From Eubacteriaceae bacterium (lineage in GTDB: Bacteria; Bacillota; Clostridia; Lachnospirales; Lachnospiraceae), in NCBI GenBank assembly GCA_910574015.1, contig CAJSYQ010000010.1:37974-101973 (forward strand): a DNA stretch of 64,000 bases, in the 5' to 3' direction. This document shows positions 55,203 through 63,882 of this stretch, one piece after another. The notes beneath the pieces were generated by a model, which saw only the letters and a program-made list of their open reading frames with translations, made no database searches and was not told where the DNA came from. Every line of letters begins with the position of its first letter. The stretch's first letter is position 1. A program made the translations under genes and the position numbers.

Positions 55203-56471
55203 CTACTTCTCAACAAAATTTTCCAGCAGATATTCCTCCGCTTCCGGGCACCAAAGTCCTTTGTGGGCCTCAACAATATCCGCCAGCGCCCCATAGCGGT
55301 GGTCCTTCCGCTCCTCTCCTGCCTTCCGCAGCTCATCCAGCGCGGTGAGCGGCATGGACAGATGGGTGTAGATCAGTTTCTTTCCCCCCGGGATCTTCGG
55401 CAGGTTCAGTGTCGTCTCTGCCGCGGCGTCCAGTCCTCCAATATGCGTCACCATAACCGCCGGATCGATCCGTTTGGCTGCCGTCAGCTCCAGGGATTCG
55501 ATCATATCCGCCGTATTTCCCCCGGTAGTTCCCATGACATGGGTGGAATTGTAGTGAACGTCATAGAAATTCATGGATGCACTAAACTTATTGTCCGTTG
55601 GTCCCGCAAAGAAGTTCAGGCACCCGTCCCTTCCAAGGATATCGCCGGACTGCTGTACCACTGCTGCCACCGGCGCATAGCAGAGTACATCGTCGTACCC
55701 GGTGCCGCCGGAGATAGAGAGAAGCTCCGCCACGGGATCCTCACACTCTCCTGTGTTGACGAAATGCAGTGAGATTCCCTCTCCCTCATATTCGGCCGGC
55801 GGGAACAGCTCCTCCGCCCGGTCGAGACGTTCCTGGTTCAGGTCTGTCACCACCACCAGGGAGGGCCTCACATCACGGTGCAGGGCATAGGTCAGTGCGC
55901 CCAGTCCCATGGGACCGGCTCCCGCCATAATGGCAAGCTTGCCGTTTTCCTTGATCCCCATCTCGTGCTCATACACACCCATCCGGGTGTGGTATGCCGC
56001 ATTAAAGGCCCCGATACTGCATGACATAGGCTCTGCCAGGGACGCCTCATAGTAGGCGCGCCCTTTGTACTCCAGCAGGCAGCCAAGCTCCATTACCTCT
56101 GCCGGAATGATACAATAGGTCGTATCCCCCCCGAAAAATTCATAGGAATACCCCGGGCTCCACATGGTCCCCTTATAATTCAGTGCCGGCTGAAGTGTAA
56201 ACTTCATACCAGGGGCGAAGGTATCCTGATGGTTCTTCCCCACCTTCACGATATCGCCGGCAAATTCATGTCCCATAATGGCCGGATGCTCTGCCACATC
56301 ATCGTGAACCCTCTTGTGCTCCGGCCCCAGAATGGCACATTTGTAGGTAGACATACAGATGCTGTCAGACACTACCTTTACCAGAATCTCATCCTCTTTG
56401 ATCTCCGGGAGCTCGAATTCCTCAAGCCTCAGATCATTTGCCGCGTGCAGTCTTACTCCTTTTGCTCTCAT
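55203..56471 (-). CDS. Zinc-type alcohol dehydrogenase (L-sorbose-1-P reductase-like)
   Basis: A 422-residue medium-chain dehydrogenase. The ATG at 56471 (MRAKGVRLHAANDLRLEEF) has AAAGGAG upstream. GroES-like part: GHEFAGDIVKVGKN and catalytic-zinc region CMSTYKC. Rossmann NAD(P) site: AIMAGAGPMGLGALTYAL with an acidic VVVTDLNQERL end. Compared with sorbitol dehydrogenases, the segment GTMWSPGYSYEFFGGDTTYCIIP is SorE-like. It probably interconverts a sugar-phosphate and a sugar-alcohol phosphate made by the PTS. It is the first gene of the operon, downstream of a near-perfect promoter. Confidence 0.82.
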   Translation of the reverse strand: MRAKGVRLHAANDLRLEEFELPEIKEDEILVKVVSDSICMSTYKCAILGPEHKRVHDDVAEHPAIMGHEFAGDIVKVGKNHQDTFAPGMKFTLQPALNYKGTMWSPGYSYEFFGGDTTYCIIPAEVMELGCLLEYKGRAYYEASLAEPMSCSIGAFNAAYHTRMGVYEHEMGIKENGKLAIMAGAGPMGLGALTYALHRDVRPSLVVVTDLNQERLDRAEELFPPAEYEGEGISLHFVNTGECEDPVAELLSISGGTGYDDVLCYAPVAAVVQQSGDILGRDGCLNFFAGPTDNKFSASMNFYDVHYNSTHVMGTTGGNTADMIESLELTAAKRIDPAVMVTHIGGLDAAAETTLNLPKIPGGKKLIYTHLSMPLTALDELRKAGEERKDHRYGALADIVEAHKGLWCPEAEEYLLENFVEK

Positions 56472-56592
56472 AAAAAATGCTCCTTTCTTAATTTTAATGC
56501 GGTCGTCTCCCTTTTGCAACAACAAAATTGCTAATGGCAGCCGTTTTTGTCGAACCAAAAGTATTTTTGTTGTTTCAATAATTGTTATCCCT

Positions 56593-56621
56593 ATTATATC
56601 TAGTATTTCAACAGTTGTCAA
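56593..56621 (-). promoter_or_regulatory. Consensus promoter of the PTS operon
   Basis: TTGACA (56621-56616), 17-base spacer, TATAAT (56598-56593); both boxes match the consensus fully. Such strength suggests tight repression by the DeoR protein. The leader to the ATG is about 115 bases. Confidence 0.9.
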
Positions 56622-56737
56622 CTGTTATTTCAAAGATTTTCCACTTTTAAACCAATATTTATTTTATCCCGGATAGAAAACTTTATTCTCCCATTTCGGA
56701 AGGGGACAGCAGCACGAAACAGGGACCGTTCCACCAC

Positions 56738-56766
56738 TTTACAAAACATTTTTTATAGGATATACT
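56738..56766 (+). promoter_or_regulatory. Promoter of small lipoprotein gene
   Basis: TTTACA (56738-56743), 17-base spacer and TATACT (56761-56766), 33 bases before the ATG at 56800. Confidence 0.7.
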
Positions 56767-56799
56767 GATACCGGAAAATTTTTAAAAAGGAGGATCAAA

Positions 56800-57567
56800 A
56801 TGAAAGATCAATTAGAAAATCTGTCCGCATCGGCCTATGGTCTCGCAAAGCGGGGGATTACCTGCAGACTCCGGCAGTTCACCGCCCTGCTGCTCGTTTC
56901 CCTGACCATTCTGGGCCTGTCTGCCTGCTCATCTTCAGAAAAAGACACTGCCTCCGGCTCCGCCGTCCAGCTGGACACCCAGGCAGAATATGTAAAAGCA
57001 TTTCTGGACGCCCTATGCCGGGAAGATTATGAAGCCTATGCCAAAGCCTGCAGCGTACCCGTCAGCGAAGTCAAAGAGGACGGTCCGGAATATATCAAAA
57101 GCATTATTGAAAATGAATTTACCTATATCCCCTCGGATGCCATGGTGGAATCCTTTGCCGGGACACTTCAGAAATTATTTGCCAAATGCAGATACACCGT
57201 CAAACCCGCCGTGCAAAATGACAACGGCTCTTACTCCATTCCCGTATCCATCCAGAAATTCAATGTATTTAAAACTGCCCTGGATAAGGCGGATAGGGAT
57301 TATAACGAATGGAAGAAAGGCCAGTCCGATGATATGGACGCAGATGTGATGACAGACAAATTCTTTGAATTTATCACAAAATACTGTGAAGAAGAAATGA
57401 AGGCCCCCCAGTATGCCGGAGAGGAAACCGTAACGGTGACGCTCACAGTATCCAAGGAAGATGATGGGATCTATACCTATGGCGAGGAAGATATCGATCA
57501 TCTTCTCTATGGTTTGATGGACCTGTCCGCCTGGGATGATCTGGTAGCAGAGGATGAGGAAGAGTAA
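56800..57567 (+). CDS. Lipoprotein of unknown function
   Basis: A 255-residue lipoprotein with AAAAAGGAGG upstream of the ATG. A long N-terminal region precedes the hydrophobic core; the lipobox is LSACSSS (Cys about 47). The mature part is acidic, with helical segments and repeated residues such as ADRDYNEWKKGQSDD and the acidic end VAEDEEE. I do not recognise a family, although the layout resembles small clostridial lipoproteins of the DUF5105 kind. Nothing in the neighbourhood defines its role. Its 3' end abuts the intron-like remnant. Confidence 0.7.
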   Translation: MKDQLENLSASAYGLAKRGITCRLRQFTALLLVSLTILGLSACSSSEKDTASGSAVQLDTQAEYVKAFLDALCREDYEAYAKACSVPVSEVKEDGPEYIKSIIENEFTYIPSDAMVESFAGTLQKLFAKCRYTVKPAVQNDNGSYSIPVSIQKFNVFKTALDKADRDYNEWKKGQSDDMDADVMTDKFFEFITKYCEEEMKAPQYAGEETVTVTLTVSKEDDGIYTYGEEDIDHLLYGLMDLSAWDDLVAEDEEE

Positions 57568-57569
57568 CT

Positions 57570-57660
57570 ATCCAATCCAGCAGGAGGAATTTCTCTTAGT
57601 CGAGAAATTCCGACCTCTCAAACCACCGTGCGTACCATTCACGGCGGTTCAATTCAGCTT
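57570..57660 (-). mobile_element. Probable 3' remnant of a group II intron
   Basis: On the minus strand the order is: GAACCGCCGTGAATGGTACG, ACGGTGGTTTGAGAGGTCGG, then a perfect 10-base-pair hairpin GGAATTTCTC-GACTAA-GAGAAATTCC, then CTCCTGCTGGATTG. This pattern (ACGGTGGTxTGAGAGGTCGG followed by a hairpin and CTCCTxCT) is what I recall downstream of group II intron reverse transcriptase genes. No reverse transcriptase is left. It marks the left border of the AT-rich island. Confidence 0.5.
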
Positions 57661-57678
57661 AACAATATCGATCATTAC

Positions 57679-58725
57679 ATGACATTAAAAGGAATTAAAA
57701 AGTATAGCCACTTACTCGTTGATATTGCTCATGAATTAGGAATTAAAAGACAAGAAGCCTATAATTTTGTAGATAAGGAAAAATCTAACTTTTCAAAAAT
57801 GTTAAAAGGAGAAAGACCACTTAAATACAACTTTATTATCCCTTTGGAAAAAATATTTGGTATTTCATTGGCTCGGTTACTATATGAAGATGCGTACAAA
57901 TTACCTGTTGAAAAGAAAAATGTACCGTTCAATAAAGGCTTTCGATATTACGCATATTTAGATAATCCGAAATTATATAAAGATGAATTCGATGTGCTGC
58001 TTGCAAATGATGGGAAATCTATCCTTACTCAATCCGATGAATTTGGCAAAACCTTCCTCGATTATGTAGTTGAATATCATTCAGTTAATGGTGTTAGATA
58101 TCTTCACGACGAATATGGAATAAAATTGAGATGGTCTCATAATCATTTTGAATTTAAGAAAGATAAAGGTATAATATCGATCCGTTTTGAAAACAGCATT
58201 GAGTTTGCCCGTCTGGTTGCAAGTATGAATGATGCAGAACTGTTCAACGATATTTATGACTCCTACCATATGTTTTTTTCAAATGGTCACTATGCTACAG
58301 AAGCTTGTATTTTTTGTCAAGGCGATTATTTGGAAATAATGCTAGACAATGATGACTTGTTTAATTCAATATTTGAAACAAAACCTTATGAGTTTAAGTT
58401 GGGAAGTTACGGCAGAAGAATGAAACAAGTTGATTCTATTACATACCATTCCATCAACCCAATAATTAATAACTGTTTAAGATATGCTTTGAAACACTTG
58501 GATAAATATAAGCATAGAGCAATAGATATATTAAAATTTGGAATTAACTATAATAGAAGAATAGCCAGCCAGATAGATTTTAACGATTATTTTGTTTGTA
58601 ATGAACTTGGTGGATTAATAAATTCAAGAAATGAAGATGACTACAATATTTTTATTTTTGTCGATGTAGAAATAAATGATGATGAAATATCATGTTTAAT
58701 TAATCAATTACTGAAATTCAAATAA
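57679..58725 (+). CDS. HTH-like protein of unknown function in AT-rich island
   Basis: A 348-residue protein if started at ATG 57679 (MTLKGIKKYSHLLV); an open extension to 57628 runs into the intron-like remnant, so the native 5' end may have been lost. No good ribosome site is seen. The first 75 residues look like a helix-turn-helix of XRE-like kind (VDIAHELGIKRQEAYNFV, FSKMLKGERPL). The rest is not recognised; DEFGKTFLDYVVEY and NGVRYLHDEYGIKL hint at helical, ankyrin-like turns. The DNA is markedly AT-rich compared with the neighbours, suggesting recent transfer. Confidence 0.55.
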   Translation: MTLKGIKKYSHLLVDIAHELGIKRQEAYNFVDKEKSNFSKMLKGERPLKYNFIIPLEKIFGISLARLLYEDAYKLPVEKKNVPFNKGFRYYAYLDNPKLYKDEFDVLLANDGKSILTQSDEFGKTFLDYVVEYHSVNGVRYLHDEYGIKLRWSHNHFEFKKDKGIISIRFENSIEFARLVASMNDAELFNDIYDSYHMFFSNGHYATEACIFCQGDYLEIMLDNDDLFNSIFETKPYEFKLGSYGRRMKQVDSITYHSINPIINNCLRYALKHLDKYKHRAIDILKFGINYNRRIASQIDFNDYFVCNELGGLINSRNEDDYNIFIFVDVEINDDEISCLINQLLKFK

Positions 58726-58812
58726 GTGAGTACAACCGACATAATCAGGGCAATTTCTATTAAGATAATTTTAGAAGGTTATGTTATATTAAATTGGAAG
58801 GGAGGGTCAGGA

Positions 58813-59229
58813 ATGAACAATAATTCGGTTACAGAAAAGGTGGTAGACTATATAGAAGCTCACATTAATGAAGATCTGCCGCTTGATAAAATAGCAAATG
58901 CCTTGCATTACTCAAAATTTTATATGGCCAGAATTTTTACGGAGGATACAAAATGTACGGTTTATAAATACATAAAAGGACGTAGATTGACTTTGGCAGC
59001 TCAAAAGCTTGTGGAAACAGAGCAGCCCATTGTTGAAATTGCTTATGACGCACATTATGACTCACAGCAAGCGTTCACTTTAGCCTTTAAGCAATTATAT
59101 GAATGTACGCCAAATATTTATCGAAAGAATGGTGTGTTCTATCCTAAACAATCAAAGATCTGCATGATGAGTTCATTGAATGGATACTCATTTATGTGTT
59201 CTTTAGCAGGAGGTAAATTCGCAGCATGA
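58813..59229 (+). CDS. Short AraC-family HTH protein
   Basis: A 138-residue protein that is almost only the AraC double HTH. The ATG at 58813 ([17 protein letters not shown]) follows GGGAGG; an extended -10 (TGTTATATT) lies upstream. HTH 1: [24 protein letters not shown] 2: [21 protein letters not shown], then the usual PNIYRK end. There is no effector domain, so it may act constitutively like MarA/SoxS. Its stop overlaps the ClpP start (ATGA), so the two are translationally coupled. Confidence 0.85.
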   Translation: MNNNSVTEKVVDYIEAHINEDLPLDKIANALHYSKFYMARIFTEDTKCTVYKYIKGRRLTLAAQKLVETEQPIVEIAYDAHYDSQQAFTLAFKQLYECTPNIYRKNGVFYPKQSKICMMSSLNGYSFMCSLAGGKFAA

Positions 59230-59816
59230 GTACAATTCCTTATGTGATTGAACAGACAAGCCGGGGAGAACGTAGTTATGATATCTTTTCAAGACTGTTG
59301 TCCGACAGAATTGTTTTTTTAGGAGAAGAGGTAAGTGATGTTTCAGCAAGTTTGATTATTTCACAAATGCTATTTTTAGAATCACAAGACCCGGGGAAGG
59401 ACATTCAGTTATATATTAATAGCCCAGGCGGTTCTGTTTCGGCGGGTTTTGCTATTTATGACACAATGCAATATGTCAAATGTGATGTTTCGACAATATG
59501 TATCGGTCTTGCTGCCAGTTTTGGAGCGTTTTTATTGGCGGGAGGTGCCAAAGGAAAGCGTCTCGCTCTGCCTAACGCCGAAATTATGATACATCAGCCT
59601 GCCGTTCATGGAAAGGGGATTCAAGGGCAGGCAGCCGATATAAAAATAACATCGGACCACATACAAAAAAGCAAAAAGCGGTTGAATACCATATTATCAG
59701 AAAATACAGGTAAAAGTATTGATGAGGTTGCTATTGCAACGGAACGCGATAATTATATGACGGCAAGAGAAGCCATCGATTTTGGCTTGATTGATAAAAT
59801 TATCGATAAACATTAA
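59226..59816 (+). CDS. Accessory ClpP protease subunit
   Basis: A 196-residue ClpP. The N-terminus ([22 protein letters not shown]) matches the family closely. The triad is kept: Ser98 in GLAASFGAF, His123 in MIHQPAV and Asp175 in TERDNYM. Two oddities: the residue after the active Ser is Phe instead of the usual Met, and there is a small insertion (HGKGIQ) after the His motif. It forms a barrel that degrades proteins fed by a Clp ATPase; none is encoded here. It lies in AT-rich DNA, coupled to an AraC gene rather than tig or clpX, so it is probably a second, acquired copy. Confidence 0.9.
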   Translation: MSTIPYVIEQTSRGERSYDIFSRLLSDRIVFLGEEVSDVSASLIISQMLFLESQDPGKDIQLYINSPGGSVSAGFAIYDTMQYVKCDVSTICIGLAASFGAFLLAGGAKGKRLALPNAEIMIHQPAVHGKGIQGQAADIKITSDHIQKSKKRLNTILSENTGKSIDEVAIATERDNYMTAREAIDFGLIDKIIDKH

Positions 59817-59852
59817 TTGCTGTAGAATTCAAATAGATGATTTTCTGCAAAT

Positions 59853-59896
59853 AAAAAATGCCATGCAATGGAACAGCTTATTGCATGGCATTTTTT
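59853..59896. terminator. Strong bidirectional terminator
   Basis: A perfect 17-base-pair stem (AAAAAATGCCATGCAAT with its complement) and a 10-base loop, with A and T tracts at the ends, between the convergent clpP and lysR genes. Confidence 0.95.
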
Positions 59897-59911
59897 ATTT
59901 TCCCGTGGATC

Positions 59912-60790
59912 CTATTCCTCCTGGCGGCACTGCTCCAGCACATGGTTATAGAAGGTCCGGACCGCCGGCGCCAGGTTATCTGGATTCAGCGCCGCAATCC
60001 CTACGATCCGATATGCCTCTTCCTCCAATGGATAACAGTCTACCTCATAGGGAATATCCTTCATTACCATCTGCGGCATGAGGCAGATGCCGAACCCGTT
60101 GGCCACCATGGCGATGGTGGACAGATCATCCACCACATGATAATCGGATTTCACATTCAGATTATTTTCTTTCATAAATTTCTGGATATCGGCGTCAGTA
60201 CTCTCTCTCTGAGTCACAAATTTCTGATTTCTCAGTTCCTGGATCCCCACAGTCCCACGCCCGGCTCCTATCGCCATCCCCTTTGGCACAACGCATATCA
60301 GCGGATCCTTATACAACGGCTGGATGGGGAGATCCGCCGCACTGGATGCGGACAGGAAACCGATATCCACAACCCCGTTTTTGATCCAGTACACGACATC
60401 GTCATAGGTTCCCTGAAAGAGTTCGATTGTAATGGCCGGATATTTTTCCTGGAAGGAATGCATCAGCTGCGGCATCCAATTCGTACACACACTGGAAAAA
60501 CAGCCGATCCGTATGCGCCCCTGTTTCAGCCCGTTAAATTCTGCGATGACCTGCTGCAGACTCTCGTCACTGTTGAGAACCCCATTTACATAGGGAAGAA
60601 GACGCTCCCCATAACTGGTGAGCGTCACACCGCTTTTGCTCCGGTTTAATATGGCAAAGCCAAGCTCCGTCTCCATGGCAGATACCGCGTGGCTGACGGC
60701 AGAAGGCGTCAGTCCAAGTATCTCTGCCGCCCTGCGGAAACTGCCCTGGTCGGCCACCGTCTTAAATACCTGATAGTTTAATAATGTCAT
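59912..60790 (-). CDS. LysR-family transcriptional regulator
   Basis: A 292-residue LysR regulator. N-terminal HTH: YQVFKTVADQGSFRRAAEIL, then TPSAVSHAVSAMETELGFAIL. The effector-binding domain spans about 90-290 (RIRIGCFSSVCTNWMP, VDIGFLSAS, DLSTIAMVANGFGICLMP). It starts 6 bases after the stop of the oxidoreductase beta-subunit gene and is thus the last gene of that operon rather than divergent from it, as LysR genes usually are. It may sense an oxoacid or related metabolite. Confidence 0.92.
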   Translation of the reverse strand: MTLLNYQVFKTVADQGSFRRAAEILGLTPSAVSHAVSAMETELGFAILNRSKSGVTLTSYGERLLPYVNGVLNSDESLQQVIAEFNGLKQGRIRIGCFSSVCTNWMPQLMHSFQEKYPAITIELFQGTYDDVVYWIKNGVVDIGFLSASSAADLPIQPLYKDPLICVVPKGMAIGAGRGTVGIQELRNQKFVTQRESTDADIQKFMKENNLNVKSDYHVVDDLSTIAMVANGFGICLMPQMVMKDIPYEVDCYPLEEEAYRIVGIAALNPDNLAPAVRTFYNHVLEQCRQEE

Positions 60791-60796
60791 CGCCTG

Positions 60797-61738
60797 TTAC
60801 CTCGCCGTTTTGTACAGAAGCTCCTCCCATCTCCGGTCCACTTCCTCCTGAAACTGCTGGATCAGGTGCTCGTTCCCCTTCTTGAACAAATGCTTAAATC
60901 TTCCCTGCTCCCGCAGGAAATCTTCGATGGGAAGCTTTTTCTTCGGTTCATAGGAGAGTTTCCATCTGCCGTGGTCCACTTCAAACAGCGGCCAATAGCA
61001 GGTTTCCACCGCCAGCCGGCAGATTTTCATGATGTCCGCCGTCTCATACCGCCAGCCCCGGGGACACGGCGTCATAATGTTTAAGAAGCTGGCCCCCTCT
61101 GTATAAATTGCCCTCTCCGCTTTCTGATGGATGTCCTTAAAGTCCGTTGTAAAGGTAGTCTGCGCCACATAGGCCACATCGTGATCCGCTATAATACTGG
61201 CGAGATCCTTCCGGTTCTGCAGCTTCCCGTCGGATTCCCGCCCCACCGGGGTCGTCGTGGTGTCCGCATACATCGGGGTGGCAGAGGAACGCTGAATGCC
61301 GGTGTTCATATAGGCGCCGTTGTCATAGCACACATAGACCATGTCATGTCCCCGCTCCATGGCTCCGGACAGAGACTGAAAGCCGATGTCATAAGTGCCG
61401 CCGTCCCCGCCAAAGGTAATGAACTTAAAGTTGACATCCTCCGGAAGCTTTCCCCTTTTTTTCAGCACCTTATAAGCAGTCTCCACACCGCTGAGGGTGG
61501 CGCCTGCATTCTCAAAGGCGTTGTGGATATAACTGTCCTCCCATGCCGTATAGGGATACATAAAGGAGGAGACCTCCAGACAGCCCGTAGCGTTGCCGAT
61601 GACGGCATGATCTTCCTGACGCAGGGCGCGGAGAACGGCCCGGACAGCAATCGTGGCACCACAGCCGGCACACATCCGGTGCCCGGGAGCCAGTCTCTCC
61701 GGTTTCCCCATCATGGTTTTTAAACGATATTCACTCAT
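60797..61738 (-). CDS. porB: 2-oxoacid:ferredoxin oxidoreductase, beta subunit
   Basis: A 313-residue TPP-binding subunit of a four-subunit pyruvate (or 2-oxoacid) ferredoxin oxidoreductase. Cysteines that bind a 4Fe-4S cluster are in HRMCAGCGATI and GNATGCLEV, with a further Cys in MTPCPRGW. The TPP/Mg motif is GGDGGTYDIGFQSL, then VCYDNGAYMNTG. It follows the alpha subunit by 20 bases. The complex oxidises a 2-oxoacid with CoA, giving acyl-CoA, CO2 and reduced ferredoxin. Pyruvate is the default substrate; branched-chain oxoacids are possible. Confidence 0.9.
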   Translation of the reverse strand: MSEYRLKTMMGKPERLAPGHRMCAGCGATIAVRAVLRALRQEDHAVIGNATGCLEVSSFMYPYTAWEDSYIHNAFENAGATLSGVETAYKVLKKRGKLPEDVNFKFITFGGDGGTYDIGFQSLSGAMERGHDMVYVCYDNGAYMNTGIQRSSATPMYADTTTTPVGRESDGKLQNRKDLASIIADHDVAYVAQTTFTTDFKDIHQKAERAIYTEGASFLNIMTPCPRGWRYETADIMKICRLAVETCYWPLFEVDHGRWKLSYEPKKKLPIEDFLREQGRFKHLFKKGNEHLIQQFQEEVDRRWEELLYKTAR

Positions 61739-61758
61739 TTTGTCTTATCCTCCAACCG

Positions 61759-62940
61759 TTACTTTCTGAGCCGTATGTACTGATACTGCTCCACACTGGC
61801 GCCCTTCTCTATCATATCTTCCAGTTCTCCAAATATTCCCATGACGTCCCGGACCGTAAAATCACGTCCGGCAAGTCCGTAGATATAGTTCACTGTCTCG
61901 ATCATTATCTTATTCCTAAAAAGCGCAGCCGGTACTTCACTGCCCAGCGGCCCCCCATTTCCATTATAGCTCTCACAACGATCCATAAGCGCAGCCGCTT
62001 TGCAGTTTTTCAGTGCCTGGGCGATCTCATCTGCCGGAAACGGACGGAATACCCGCAATTTCAGCACTCCCGCCTTTTTGCCCCTCTCACGCAGTTCGTC
62101 CACGGCCTGTTTTGCCGTTCCCGCCGCCGATCCCATGATCAGCATGATATAATCGGCATCCTCTGTCCGGTATTCCTCGAAGAGATCAAATCCTCTCCCG
62201 GTGAGCTCCCGGTACTTCTCCGCCACCTCCAGGATGACCTGTTTCGAGTTCTCCATGGCGATCTCCTGATTTTTCTTTGCCTCCATGGCATAATTCGATA
62301 CCGAATAAGGGCCCACCGCTACGGGCTTGCCCGGGTTCAGAAGAAATTCCTCCGGTTCATACTCCCCGACAAATTCCCTTACCCGCTCATCCTCCAGAAG
62401 TTCTATGTTCTCCACCGCATGGCTTGTGATAAAGCCGTCCTGGCAGATCATAACCGGCAGATGCACCCTGGCGTCCTCAGCAATGGGATATGCCTGGATA
62501 AAATTATCATAAGCCTCCTGATTATTCTCCGCATAGATCTGGATCCACCCAGTATCCCTGGCTCCCATGCCGTCGGAGTGATCGCAGTTGATATTGATAG
62601 GGCCGGACAGGGTACGGTTCACCAGCGCCATAACCAACGGAAGCCGGTTTGACGCCGCAAGGAGCAGCTCCTCCCACATCAGGGCAAGCCCCGCAGAGGA
62701 TGTGGCGGTGAGACTCCTGGCCCCTGCCGCCTCTGCACCGATGGCGGCGCTCATGGATGAGTGCTCGCTCTCCACCGGAATAAATTCCGTATCCATCTCC
62801 CCATTGGCAATAAAAGTGGATACCATCTGGGGAATCTCCGTAGAAGGAGTGATGGGAAAGGCCGGCATCACATCGGGATTGATCTGGCGGATGGCACAGG
62901 ATACCGCCTCGTTGCCAGACATGCGTTCTTTGATCGCCAT
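61759..62940 (-). CDS. porA: 2-oxoacid:ferredoxin oxidoreductase, alpha subunit
   Basis: A 393-residue alpha subunit. The N-terminal TPP-pyrimidine domain has GNEAVSCAIRQINPDVMPAF and PITPSTEIPQ. The middle has the conserved ARSLTATSSAGLALMWEEL and VNRTLSGPINI. The C-terminal transketolase-like part contains IMGSAAGTAKQAVDELRERG and LRVFRPFPADEI. Its ATG overlaps the stop of the ferredoxin-like subunit (TAATG), showing translational coupling. Confidence 0.9.
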   Translation of the reverse strand: MAIKERMSGNEAVSCAIRQINPDVMPAFPITPSTEIPQMVSTFIANGEMDTEFIPVESEHSSMSAAIGAEAAGARSLTATSSAGLALMWEELLLAASNRLPLVMALVNRTLSGPININCDHSDGMGARDTGWIQIYAENNQEAYDNFIQAYPIAEDARVHLPVMICQDGFITSHAVENIELLEDERVREFVGEYEPEEFLLNPGKPVAVGPYSVSNYAMEAKKNQEIAMENSKQVILEVAEKYRELTGRGFDLFEEYRTEDADYIMLIMGSAAGTAKQAVDELRERGKKAGVLKLRVFRPFPADEIAQALKNCKAAALMDRCESYNGNGGPLGSEVPAALFRNKIMIETVNYIYGLAGRDFTVRDVMGIFGELEDMIEKGASVEQYQYIRLRK

Positions 62941-63245
62941 TATTCTTTCCCCTCCTTCATTGAGATCGCATCAAAGGGACATACGCTGGCGCAGATGCCG
63001 CAGCCCTTACAGTGATCGTAGTCAAATTCCAGACGTTTTCCGTCCCGGACCGGAATGCTTGAATCCGGGCAGACCGGAGCGCACAGCAGACACTGCCGGC
63101 ATTGATCCGGGTGAAATACCGGCGTGTTCGTCCTCCACTCACCGGTGTGAAACAGGCGGGAGGAACCGCCGTCAAATATCATCAGCCCCTCTGTCAGCTC
63201 CTGATGGGGCGTCTTCTCGTTTATCTTCGTTACATCTGTTCTCAT
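62940..63245 (-). CDS. porD: 2-oxoacid:ferredoxin oxidoreductase, delta (ferredoxin-like) subunit
   Basis: A 101-residue subunit. The ATG at 63245 (MRTDVTKINEKT) has GGAGG 5-6 bases upstream; a longer frame overlaps the gamma gene. Two 4Fe-4S motifs are clear: CRQCLLCAPVCPDSS and CKGCGICASVCPFDA. They carry electrons from the TPP centre towards ferredoxin. It lies 25 bases after the gamma subunit. Confidence 0.92.
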   Translation of the reverse strand: MRTDVTKINEKTPHQELTEGLMIFDGGSSRLFHTGEWRTNTPVFHPDQCRQCLLCAPVCPDSSIPVRDGKRLEFDYDHCKGCGICASVCPFDAISMKEGKE

Positions 63246-63270
63246 TTTATCCTCCATTGACCCAGGGCTA

Positions 63271-63882
63271 TCAGGCAGATTTTTTTCTTCCCTGGTCTTT
63301 ATGAATGGCGGCAGCCACTTCATCATAGGCCGTCTCCAGCGCCTTCATATTGCCCTCAATAACTTCCGGCTTCTTTGCAAATTTGTGCTCATAGGAAGCC
63401 CTCATCTCAGAGATAAAGTCCTCTCTCGGCATCACGCCGCTGACAGCAGCGGCAGCCGCAAGCATAGGTGTATTGGGAAAATTCTTTCCCAGTGTCTCCA
63501 CAGATATCTTCCTGGCATCGATGGTGTACACCGAACCCTTGTATCCGTTCAGGTGTTTCATGATCTCGTCTTTCTTCTTCGCCGTATTGATAATAATGGC
63601 ACCCGTCTCCTTTAGACCCGCCGTCACATTGACAGAGTCCAGCAGCGTCTCATCTACCACTGCCACATAATCTGGATGGTATATATTGGAATGAACCCGA
63701 ATCTTATCAGAACTGATCCTGTTATACGCCGTGATGGGAGCCCCCATGCGCTCCGGGCCGTACTCTGGAAACCCCTGAACATATTGTCCCGTCTTAAATG
63801 CCACATCTGCCAGCAGCAGAGCAGCTGTCTTCGCTCCCTGTCCGCCCCGGCCATGCCATCTGATCTCAATTCCGTTCTTCAT
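63271..63882 (-). CDS. porC: 2-oxoacid:ferredoxin oxidoreductase, gamma subunit
   Basis: A 203-residue gamma subunit, with the typical start EIRWHGRGGQGAKTAALLLA, then GFPEYGPERMGAPITAYNRIS and MLAAAAAVSG. AGGAGGAGACGGAG precedes the ATG. It is first in the order gamma-delta-alpha-beta-lysR. The 118 bases upstream to the window edge hold a 6-base-pair hairpin (CCCAAC/GTTGGG at 63925-63941) but no promoter I can define. Confidence 0.92.
   Translation of the reverse strand: MKNGIEIRWHGRGGQGAKTAALLLADVAFKTGQYVQGFPEYGPERMGAPITAYNRISSDKIRVHSNIYHPDYVAVVDETLLDSVNVTAGLKETGAIIINTAKKKDEIMKHLNGYKGSVYTIDARKISVETLGKNFPNTPMLAAAAAVSGVMPREDFISEMRASYEHKFAKKPEVIEGNMKALETAYDEVAAAIHKDQGRKKSA

Larger units (their letters stand above)
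56472..56799. other. 328-base divergent promoter region
   Basis: This gap between the divergent dehydrogenase and lipoprotein genes holds the two promoters described separately. On the plus strand TTGTTGTTTCAATAATTGTT (56568-56588 area) repeats TTGTT, the kind of half site bound by DeoR-family proteins; on the minus strand it lies just downstream of the -10. No small gene was seen. Confidence 0.5.
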
